From the NCBI GenBank assembly GCA_012837655.1, contig DUQT01000276.1, positions 1-5,203 on the forward strand: a stretch of 5,203 nucleotides of DNA. Reading direction: 5' to 3'. Numbering within the stretch: position 1 is the stretch's first letter; each line of letters begins with the position of its first letter. Below the pieces are notes generated by a model, which made no database searches, was not told the DNA's origin, and saw nothing but the letters and a program-made list of their open reading frames with translations. Positions 1-5,203 of the stretch are shown here, in pieces. A program made the translations under genes and the position numbers. The stretch is from Actinomyces sp. (GTDB taxonomy: Bacteria > Actinomycetota > Actinomycetes > Actinomycetales > Actinomycetaceae).

Positions 1-159
1 ACCTGACGAATCGGGGCCGCCGCTCTATTGTGTGTTCTTGTGGCGTCTGAAAACGGGTCGTACGTCCGCGATTTAGCGCTGTACCGCTCCGTCGTAGATC
101 CGCGATTTAACGCTGTACCGTTCCCGGCAAGGTCGCAGGTCGCGCCGACGCCCGCCCGG
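1..159. other. Non-coding region downstream of pepN
   Basis: No convincing gene is seen on either strand. A plus-strand open frame at 28-216 exists but has no Shine-Dalgarno, runs into the 3' end of pepN on the opposite strand, and its peptide is largely the translated 34-bp repeat, so it is not called. Apart from the tandem repeat at 58-125 there is a short perfect dyad, GTCG-CGC-CGAC, at 139-149 just past the pepN stop. It is too small and lacks a T-tract, so it is not called a terminator. Any gene to the left lies outside the window. Confidence 0.6.
58..125. repeat. Two imperfect tandem copies of a 34-bp unit
   Basis: Unit 1 spans 58-91 and unit 2 spans 92-125. They match at 29 of 34 positions, with differences at unit positions 6, 7, 19, 30 and 34. 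The best-conserved part is TCCGCGATTTARCGCTGTAC followed by CG (65-86 and 99-120), with one difference. Each copy carries a small dyad, GCG-ATTTAR-CGC (68-79 and 102-113). In copy 1 this sits inside an outer GTAC...GTAC pair (60-63 and 81-84). The array starts about 35 bp past the pepN stop codon. The repetition is directly visible. Its role is unknown: a protein-binding site, a piece of a dispersed intergenic repeat family, or a simple local duplication are all possible. Confidence 0.9.
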
Positions 160-2709
160 TTAGAGCGCTTGGATGCGCATTGCGCGTTCGGCTTCGGACA
201 CGTTTTCGGAAACTAGGCGTACGAGTCCGGCGGGAGCGTCCTTGTTTTCGCGCAGCCACTTGTTGCCAAGCTCAACGACGTCGACGTCGTCTAGGCGCCC
301 AACGATCGGAGTTGGGAAGCCAAGCTCGACGATGTCCTGCGCGGTGTGGGACGTGTTTTCCTCCCAGATGCGGGTTAGTGACGCAAAGTAAAGCTGCACG
401 TGCGAGCCGTACATTTCCGGCTTCATTGCGGCACCGCGCCAGTATCCCAGTCCAACTGCGATACGCATGTCGTTCGACAGGTCCGGATCCGTGAGGAGCT
501 TCGCGAATGCCTCGTCCTTCACTGCCTGATCCGGGCGCGTCGCGCGCGCCTGCGCTGCTTTTTGCTGGCCGGTCATCGTCGAGTCGGTGGCGAGCATTTC
601 ATCAATCGCTTCCTCGCCAACAACGCCGCACGACACGGATGCCATGAGCATTGCCCACTTCAACTCAACGTCAAGATCGAGTCCAAGCAGGTTGTCCTCG
701 CCGGTACGAAGCCGCTCAATGGATTCGCACTGCGTCTTGTTCGCTGCGCGTCGAGCAGCCGCAAACGTCAGTACGCGCTGCTGGTCCGTACCCGCACTCA
801 TTGCGCGAGCCAGCAAAAGCAGGCGGTGACCAATGTTCTCCATTAGATCCGCGCGGATTTCGTTTGGCACGTATTGCGAAACCGCGGTGTCGAGTTGACG
901 CAACCACAGCTGCAAAACGGTGATGTCCTGCTCTGCCGGAGCTGCCGCGATCACCAGGTCAACGAAGGCCTTCGCTGGCATTTGCGCGTCGCGAACCATG
1001 TCCCACGCGGACGCAATGATGATCGAACGGGTCAGTGAATCCTCAAACTTCGCAATGTTTTCAATCGCGAACTTCAAGGAATCTTCATCCAGGCGGATCT
1101 TCGCGTACGCCAAATCGCCATCGTTGACCAAAATCAGCGCCGGACGCTTGATCCCAGCCGCAGATTCAACAACCGTGCGATCCCCGTCAACGTCTAGTTC
1201 TTCGTGGAAAACCTTTTCGATATTGTCATCCACGAGGTCGTAGCCGGCTACCGCTAGACGGTGAGGGCGCAGCGACGAACCCGGGGTGAAGGTCTCTTGA
1301 ATAACAGCAAGTTCGGTGAGGTTCCCGTCCTCGTCAACATTAATTTCAGGGCGAAGTAATGTGACGCCGGCTTCCTCCAACCAGACCTTGGACCAGGCGT
1401 CCAGGTCGCGGCCAGAGGCGGCCTCGAGTTCGCGCATTAGGTCGTCCAGGGTGGTGTTTTGCCACTCGTGCTTCTTGAAGTATTCGTTGACGCCCTTGAA
1501 GAAGTTGTCGCGGCCAACGTAGGAAACCAGTTGACGGAGTACGGCGGCGCCCTTGGCGTAGGTGATTCCGTCGAAGTTGACCTCAACGTCCTCGAGGTCG
1601 CGAATGGGCGCGACGATCGGGTGCGTCGTGGGCATTTGGTCTTGGCGCATGCCCCAGTCCTTGCGGGCCATGAAGCCGGTCCACGCGGACTTCCATTCCT
1701 CGGTGCCTTCGGCAAGGCACAGGTGGGACATGAACTCCGCGAAGGATTCGTTCAGCCACAGGTCGTTCCACCAGCGCATGGTCACCAGGTCGCCGAACCA
1801 CATGTGGGCGAGCTCATGCAGGATCGTGTTGGCCAGGCCCTCCAGCTGCGCGGAGGTCGGCTTTGAACGGAAAATGTACTGGTCGCGGAAGGTCACCATG
1901 CCCGCATTTTCCATTGCGCCCGCGTTGTATTCGGGGACGAAGACCTGGTCGTACTTGCGGAACGGGTATGCGCGGCCGTACTCCTTTTCGAAGAACGCGA
2001 AGCCCTGCTTGGTCACGTCCATTACCCAGTCGGCGTCCAGGTACTGTTCCAAAGACTGGCGGCAGTAAACGCCCAAGGGAATTTCGCGACCGTCCGAGGA
2101 CGTGAGCGAGCCCGTCTTTCCAACATAGGGACCCGCAACGATTGCGGTGATGTATGAAGAAATCTGTTCGGTTGCGCTGAAGTCCCAGCGCTTCAGGCCA
2201 TCAACCTCAGTAGGCACTGGCGTGGGGGAGTTGGAGAACACGGTCCACTCGGGTGGCGTGATCACGTGGAAGGTGAACTGCGCCTTCATATCAGGCTGTT
2301 CGAACACGGCGAACACGCGGCGTGAATCGGGGACTTCGAACTGGGAGTAGCAGTAGGACTTGCCGTCTGCCGGGTCAGTGAAGCGGTGCAGGCCCTCACC
2401 GGTGTGCATGTAGCGGCACTTTGCGACGATTGTTACTCGGTTCTTCTCTTTAAGGTTGTCCAGGTGAACGCGGGAGTCATGGTATGCGGAGACGTCACGG
2501 GACTCGCCGTTTACTTCAATCGAATACACCTCGTCAGCGATGAGGTCGAGGAACGTGGCTGCGCCCTCTTTGGCATCGAAATCGACGGTGGTCTTCGAAG
2601 TGAAGGTTTCGTCGTTTTCAGCCAGATTGAGTTCCACGTCGTAGTGGTAAACGGTTGCGATGGAAGCTCGTTCTTCAGCCTCCACGCGCGTTAGATTTTG
2701 CCCTGGCAT
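160..2709 (-). CDS. pepN: Aminopeptidase N (M1 family zinc metallopeptidase)
   Basis: This is a cytoplasmic zinc aminopeptidase that removes N-terminal residues from peptides, a late step of peptide turnover. The protein has 849 residues and no signal peptide or membrane segment. The N-terminal beta domain covers about residues 10-190. The catalytic M1 domain, about 225-440, has the substrate-anchoring GAMEN motif at 264-268, HELAH at 298-302, and the third zinc ligand E321 in WLNESF, giving HEXXH-X18-E. Y384 in ITYAKGAAV is the expected transition-state tyrosine. An ERAP1-like helical domain follows at about 520-820. The opening MPGQNLTRVEAEERA and the overall length match the Streptomyces lividans-type actinobacterial PepN family. 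I chose the ATG at 2709 because AGGAG lies 5 nt upstream. A GTG at 2727 would add six residues but would place that ribosome site inside the gene. The stop is TAA. The gene follows pepO on the same strand after about 180 bp containing a strong hairpin, so it probably has its own promoter. It appears intact. Confidence 0.97.
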   Translation of the reverse strand: MPGQNLTRVEAEERASIATVYHYDVELNLAENDETFTSKTTVDFDAKEGAATFLDLIADEVYSIEVNGESRDVSAYHDSRVHLDNLKEKNRVTIVAKCRYMHTGEGLHRFTDPADGKSYCYSQFEVPDSRRVFAVFEQPDMKAQFTFHVITPPEWTVFSNSPTPVPTEVDGLKRWDFSATEQISSYITAIVAGPYVGKTGSLTSSDGREIPLGVYCRQSLEQYLDADWVMDVTKQGFAFFEKEYGRAYPFRKYDQVFVPEYNAGAMENAGMVTFRDQYIFRSKPTSAQLEGLANTILHELAHMWFGDLVTMRWWNDLWLNESFAEFMSHLCLAEGTEEWKSAWTGFMARKDWGMRQDQMPTTHPIVAPIRDLEDVEVNFDGITYAKGAAVLRQLVSYVGRDNFFKGVNEYFKKHEWQNTTLDDLMRELEAASGRDLDAWSKVWLEEAGVTLLRPEINVDEDGNLTELAVIQETFTPGSSLRPHRLAVAGYDLVDDNIEKVFHEELDVDGDRTVVESAAGIKRPALILVNDGDLAYAKIRLDEDSLKFAIENIAKFEDSLTRSIIIASAWDMVRDAQMPAKAFVDLVIAAAPAEQDITVLQLWLRQLDTAVSQYVPNEIRADLMENIGHRLLLLARAMSAGTDQQRVLTFAAARRAANKTQCESIERLRTGEDNLLGLDLDVELKWAMLMASVSCGVVGEEAIDEMLATDSTMTGQQKAAQARATRPDQAVKDEAFAKLLTDPDLSNDMRIAVGLGYWRGAAMKPEMYGSHVQLYFASLTRIWEENTSHTAQDIVELGFPTPIVGRLDDVDVVELGNKWLRENKDAPAGLVRLVSENVSEAERAMRIQAL

Positions 2710-2714
2710 GTGAT

Positions 2715-2719
2715 CTCCT
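2715..2719 (-). promoter_or_regulatory. Shine-Dalgarno of pepN
   Basis: Read on the minus strand this is AGGAG, five nucleotides (ATCAC) before the ATG at 2709. It decides the start: the more upstream GTG at 2727 lies 5' of this site and has no comparable motif of its own. Confidence 0.85.
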
Positions 2720-2743
2720 AGAAGCACTGTAAAAACGGATTGT

Positions 2744-2764
2744 CGCGTTTAACGATAAAACGCG
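2744..2764. promoter_or_regulatory. 7-bp inverted repeat upstream of pepN, candidate operator
   Basis: CGCGTTT (2744-2750) and AAACGCG (2758-2764) form a perfect inverted repeat around a 7-nt centre. It lies 35-55 bp upstream of the pepN ATG, where a promoter or operator would be expected. On the minus strand a TTGACG (2771-2766, one change from the TTGACA -35 consensus) abuts the dyad. I find no well-spaced -10 for it: TATCGT (2757-2752) is only 8 nt away and GACAAT (2744-2739) is 21 nt away. The dyad is seen directly. A role as a repressor-binding site is inference from its position and symmetry. Confidence 0.35.
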
Positions 2765-2790
2765 GCGTCAATGTTAAGTCTTGCACGTTT

Positions 2791-2851
2791 CCGATGATTT
2801 GACCCTTTCAACGTGCAGAAGTTTGCGTTGAAAGGGTCATAAATCATTCGG
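2791..2851. terminator. Long intergenic hairpin between pepO and pepN
   Basis: A perfect 14-bp inverted repeat, TGACCCTTTCAACG (2800-2813) and CGTTGAAAGGGTCA (2826-2839), encloses a 12-nt loop. The stem extends outwards with TGATT/AATCA (2795-2799 with 2842-2846) and CCGA/TCGG (2791-2794 with 2848-2851), giving 23 paired positions. The only interruptions are a 2-nt bulge (2840-2841) and a 1-nt bulge (2847). The stem begins 37 bp beyond the pepO stop codon, so on the minus strand it is well placed to end or stabilise the pepO transcript and separate it from pepN. Neither side has a clear run of T, so it is not a classical intrinsic terminator. A stem-only terminator, a 3'-end stabiliser or a dispersed palindromic element remain possible. 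The structure is certain; the function is inferred. Confidence 0.6.
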
Positions 2852-2864
2852 CTTGCGAACTAAG

Positions 2865-2880
2865 CGGGACTAGGTGCCCG
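2865..2880. repeat. Small stem-loop just after the pepO stop codon
   Basis: CGGGAC (2865-2870) pairs with GTGCCCG (2874-2880) through six base pairs with one bulged G (2876) and a 3-nt loop. It lies between the pepO stop and the larger hairpin, and may be part of the same transcript 3' end. It is short enough to arise by chance. Confidence 0.3.
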
Positions 2881-2888
2881 TGTCGTTA

Positions 2889-4892
2889 TCACCAGATTTC
2901 GACGCGCTTGTCTTCGTCTAGCCACATGCCGTCGCCGGGCTTGGTGCCAAACGTTTCGTGGAACGCGTCCATATTCCGTAGCACGCCGTTGCATCGGAAT
3001 TCTGACGGCGAGTGCGGATCAATCGCCAGCAGCTGGATTGCGTACTCATCGCGGGCCTTCTGACGCCAAATGCGTGCCCAGGAGTAGAAGAACTGTTGCG
3101 CCCCGGTCAGTCCGCCTTCTTCGTCCTCGGCGCCGGGTTCCAAACCAGCCTTTTCGAGGGCGATTTGGTAGGCCTTCCAGGCGATACCAATACCGCCGAG
3201 GTCGCCAATGTTTTCACCGATGGTGAGGCTGCCGTTGACCTTGTAGGAGTCGTCGAGTTGTTCGGGGGAGAACTCGTCGTACTGGCCGATCAGGCTGGAG
3301 GTGCGCTGCTCGAATGCCTTGCGGTCTTCTTCAGTCCACCAGTTGTTCAGGCGGCCGGTGCCGTCGTAGTGCGATCCCTGGTCGTCGAACCCGTGTCCGA
3401 TTTCGTGGCCGATGACCGCGCCGATCCCGCCGTAGTTAACCGCGTCGGTCGCGTCCGGGTCAAAGAACGGGCTTTGCAGGATGGCGGCGGGGAAGACGAT
3501 CTCGTTCATCGTCGGGTGGTAGTAGGCGTTAACCGTCTGCGGGGTCATGTGCCATTCTTTGTCGTCGACCGGGCCAGACAGTTTGCCGGCTTCGCGCTCC
3601 GTGATGAAACGTGATGCGGCACGCGCGGATTCAACCAGGTTGTCGCCGACTTCCAGCTTCGAGTAGTCCTTCCACTCATCCGGGTAGCCAATCTTCGGAG
3701 TGAACTGGGACAGCTTTTCCAGCGCGCGCTCGCGGGTTTCTTCACCCATCCAGTCCAGGTCAGAAATGGAGCGTCGGTAGGCCTCGATCAGGTTGTCTAC
3801 CAGTTTGCTCATCTGTGCCTTGTACTCGGGCGGGAAGAAACGCGCCACGTAGAGCTTTCCAAGCGCTTCACCCATCGTTCCTTCCAGGAAGGAGATGCCG
3901 CGCTTCCAGCGTGCTCGCTGTTCGGTCGCGCCGGTGAACATGCGGTTGAACTCGAAGTTGTTGTCCACGAGTTCTTTCGTCAAATACGCACTGCGTGCCC
4001 CAATAACCTGCGCGTAAGCCCACTTCTTCAACGTGTCCAGGTCCGTGTTGTTCCACAGCGCAGGAACGTCCGCCAAGAATGAAGGCTGACGCACGTTCAC
4101 GTTCGTCTGCGCATCCTCGGGAAGTCCAGCGGCCTTCCACCAGCCCTCCCACGGGAAGCCGTCGTATTCGCTCGCCAGCGATCCAAACTTGGTCGGGTTG
4201 TTACTTTTCACGGCGTCGCGGGTGCGCACGTTGTCCCAGTGCGACGCCGCAACGGTCGTTTCATATCCGAGGACGTCTTCGCCGAACTTTTCGCCGACCT
4301 TCTCCGCCCAGTCGCTCAGCTGTTCATCCTTGGCCAGGATCGCGCGGGCGTTGTTTAGGTACTCCACGTAAGCATTGCGCACGGCCTGGTACTTGTCATC
4401 GCGGTAGTAGGCCTCATCCGGCAGGGCGATGCCGCCCTGGTATGTCATCGCGGAGTACTGCTCCGGATTGTTCATATCCGCGTCGATGTAGACTTCAACG
4501 AGTCCGCTGACACCACTCTTTTGCAGCTCACCCAAAACAATCGCGAGCTCGTCATGCGAAGCCGCTTCATCGATCAGCTCAAAGTCAGCCAGAAGCGGCG
4601 TCACTCCGAGTTCCTCAACTGCGTCCTCGTCAATGAACTGGGCGTAAAGGCGGGCAAGTTTACGTTCGTCGGCATCGTCGCTTTCGGGATCAAGGGATTC
4701 GACGATGGAACGAACGTTCTTTTCGGCTTCGTCTCGTAACTTCAGGAATGCGCCGTCGGCGGGGCGGTCGGACGGAATCTCGTGTTCCTTCAGCCAGGTG
4801 CCGTTGGCGTGACGGTAAAAATCGTCAGTCGGTTTGATTGACTGATCCATGACTTCTGGATCAGCAACTAGGTTCGAAAAAGAATTATCCAT
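2889..4892 (-). CDS. pepO: M13 family zinc endopeptidase (PepO/neprilysin-like)
   Basis: This is a zinc metalloendopeptidase expected to cut oligopeptides internally, probably in the cytoplasm. It has 667 residues, a normal length for bacterial M13 enzymes. The N-terminal M13 domain spans about residues 15-400 (opening KPTDDFYRHANGTWLKEHEI). The catalytic domain spans about 450-667. Visible key residues are the substrate-binding NAYY at 455-458, HEIGH at 496-500 followed by GFDDQG, the third zinc ligand E560 with partner D564 in ENIGDLGG, and H627 and R633 in the HSPSEFR stretch that matches the neprilysin active-site histidine and arginine. The protein ends in W667, as is usual, but the preceding family cysteine is absent. 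There is no signal peptide or membrane anchor, and C634 is the only cysteine, unlike the disulfide-rich secreted relatives. The start is the ATG at 4892. It has no good Shine-Dalgarno but lies 6 nt after a TANNNT -10, so translation may be leaderless. The stop is TGA. pepN follows on the same strand. Confidence 0.96.
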   Translation of the reverse strand: MDNSFSNLVADPEVMDQSIKPTDDFYRHANGTWLKEHEIPSDRPADGAFLKLRDEAEKNVRSIVESLDPESDDADERKLARLYAQFIDEDAVEELGVTPLLADFELIDEAASHDELAIVLGELQKSGVSGLVEVYIDADMNNPEQYSAMTYQGGIALPDEAYYRDDKYQAVRNAYVEYLNNARAILAKDEQLSDWAEKVGEKFGEDVLGYETTVAASHWDNVRTRDAVKSNNPTKFGSLASEYDGFPWEGWWKAAGLPEDAQTNVNVRQPSFLADVPALWNNTDLDTLKKWAYAQVIGARSAYLTKELVDNNFEFNRMFTGATEQRARWKRGISFLEGTMGEALGKLYVARFFPPEYKAQMSKLVDNLIEAYRRSISDLDWMGEETRERALEKLSQFTPKIGYPDEWKDYSKLEVGDNLVESARAASRFITEREAGKLSGPVDDKEWHMTPQTVNAYYHPTMNEIVFPAAILQSPFFDPDATDAVNYGGIGAVIGHEIGHGFDDQGSHYDGTGRLNNWWTEEDRKAFEQRTSSLIGQYDEFSPEQLDDSYKVNGSLTIGENIGDLGGIGIAWKAYQIALEKAGLEPGAEDEEGGLTGAQQFFYSWARIWRQKARDEYAIQLLAIDPHSPSEFRCNGVLRNMDAFHETFGTKPGDGMWLDEDKRVEIW

Positions 4893-4898
4893 AACTCA

Positions 4899-4904
4899 AC
4901 TCTA
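4899..4904 (-). promoter_or_regulatory. Candidate -10 box of a leaderless pepO promoter
   Basis: On the minus strand the hexamer is TAGAGT, fitting the actinobacterial TANNNT -10 pattern. Six nucleotides (TGAGTT) separate it from the A of the pepO ATG at 4892, the usual distance from a -10 to +1. Transcription would then begin at or next to the start codon. This agrees with the lack of any AGGAG-like motif ahead of pepO. No good -35 is seen; TTTCGA at 4926-4921 is a poor match. The promoter call is inferred from spacing and from the pattern known in this phylum. Confidence 0.45.
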
Positions 4905-4957
4905 ACGAAAGTGCGGGAAGTCGAAAAACGGGGAGTGCGCGGCGAACTCCTCTAAAT

Positions 4958-4973
4958 TGGTTTGTAGTAACCA
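4958..4973. repeat. Short inverted repeat in the divergent promoter region
   Basis: TGGTT (4958-4962) and AACCA (4969-4973) flank a 6-nt centre, midway between pepO and the reductase. It could be a small hairpin in the reductase 5' leader or a regulator half-site pair. With five-base arms it may equally be chance. A TAAATT just before it (4953-4958) is a weak candidate -10 for the reductase, with no matching -35. Confidence 0.3.
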
Positions 4974-4979
4974 GACTTT

Positions 4980-4985
4980 GGAGGA
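4980..4985 (+). promoter_or_regulatory. Shine-Dalgarno of the SDR gene, fixing a TTG start
   Basis: GGAGGA is followed by five nucleotides (ACGCC) and then TTG at 4990. This strong, ideally spaced site selects the uncommon TTG as the initiation codon. No in-frame ATG is available before the Rossmann motif, and the first in-frame GTG already encodes part of that motif. Confidence 0.85.
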
Positions 4986-4989
4986 CGCC

Positions 4990-5203
4990 TTGACCAACGC
5001 AACTAAGAAACTTGCCATCGTGACCGGCGCATCGAGTGGAATCGGGCGCGCGACCGCCGTGCAGCTTTCCGAACAGGGATGGAACGTGATCGCGGTGGCG
5101 CGGCGGGCGGAACGACTGCGCAAACTCGCCGACGAAATCGGCTGCCACACCTACGCCGCCGACCTCAGCCAAGAGGACGCCGTTCAGGGCCTACTCGAAT
5201 ACG
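4990..5203 (+). CDS. Short-chain dehydrogenase/reductase, N-terminal part
   Basis: Only the first 71 codons are present; the gene runs off the right edge. The visible part is the start of a Rossmann-fold NAD(P)-dependent oxidoreductase of the classical SDR family. After a short lead comes strand beta1 and the dinucleotide motif TGASSGIG (residues 12-19), then helix alphaB, a second strand (NVIAVA) followed by ARRAERL with R38 and R39, and D58 in the AADLS segment that normally contacts the adenine ring. The arginines after beta2 favour NADP(H) over NAD(H). The catalytic Tyr-x-x-x-Lys would lie beyond the window, so substrate and pathway cannot be named. The lead and spacing resemble YdfG-like 3-hydroxy acid dehydrogenase SDRs, but that is only a guess. 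The TTG start at 4990 is chosen on its Shine-Dalgarno. The gene is divergent from pepO across 97 bp, so shared control is possible but unproven. Confidence 0.93.
   Translation, partial: MTNATKKLAIVTGASSGIGRATAVQLSEQGWNVIAVARRAERLRKLADEIGCHTYAADLSQEDAVQGLLEY

Noticed and set aside
133..144. A possible third, degenerate copy of the 34-bp unit
   Set aside because: Only about a dozen bases resemble the unit start, a gap is needed to align them, and the ATTTA core is missing.
28..216. A 62-codon plus-strand frame across the pepN 3' end
   Set aside because: It has no ribosome site, much of it is the translated 34-bp repeat, and it runs antisense into pepN.
1562..2068. A 168-codon plus-strand open frame opposite pepN
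   Set aside because: It overlaps the catalytic domain of PepN. Its composition is that of an antisense reading and no domain is recognisable.
2710..2727. GTG at 2727 as an upstream start for pepN
   Set aside because: The strong AGGAG at 2719-2715 would fall within the coding region. The ATG at 2709 has ideal spacing and begins the family-typical MPGQNLTR.
2791..2851. Reading the long palindrome as a complete MITE or insertion sequence
   Set aside because: No target-site duplication is visible beside it and it carries no transposase. Copy number elsewhere cannot be judged from this window.
3012..3614. A 200-codon open frame on the plus strand, opposite pepO
   Set aside because: It lies wholly inside the intact M13 coding sequence on the other strand, has no Shine-Dalgarno and matches no family. 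It is an expected antisense shadow in GC-rich DNA.
4885..4893. TTATCCATA, one mismatch from a DnaA box
   Set aside because: It is a single copy formed by the first codons of pepO. There is no cluster of boxes, no AT-rich unwinding region and no replication gene nearby.

Overview
The window comes from a moderately GC-rich bacterium, most likely an actinomycete (Actinomycetota). The clues are the Streptomyces lividans-type aminopeptidase N, a cytoplasmic-looking M13 metallopeptidase, a mixture of SD-led starts (including a TTG) and a probable leaderless start, and coding bias towards G/C third positions. I cannot fix the genus from the sequence alone.

Layout from left to right. Positions 1-159 are non-coding and lie downstream of pepN. 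They hold two imperfect tandem copies of a 34-bp unit (58-125). Positions 160-2709, minus strand, encode a complete 849-residue aminopeptidase N (M1 family, intact GAMEN and HEXXH-X18-E). Positions 2710-2888 are intergenic, with a strong pepN Shine-Dalgarno, a 7-bp inverted repeat in the probable promoter zone, and a long hairpin (23 paired positions) behind the upstream gene. Positions 2889-4892, minus strand, encode a complete 667-residue M13 (PepO/neprilysin-family) zinc endopeptidase with every catalytic residue in place. Positions 4893-4989 are a 97-bp divergent promoter region. From 4990 to the right edge, plus strand, lies the first 71 codons of a short-chain dehydrogenase/reductase, cut by the window end.

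How the genes could work together: the M13 enzyme is expected to cut oligopeptides internally and PepN to remove N-terminal residues one at a time. The tandem pair would make a two-step cytoplasmic peptide-degradation module. The hairpin between them suggests largely separate transcripts rather than a tight operon. The reductase is divergent and shows no evident functional link.

Novelty: the coding content is ordinary and both peptidases are well-known families. I see no defence, mobile, CRISPR, toxin-antitoxin or biosynthetic system here. The points worth a second look are all non-coding: the 34-bp tandem repeat, the extended intergenic hairpin, the pepN-proximal dyad and the apparently leaderless pepO promoter.
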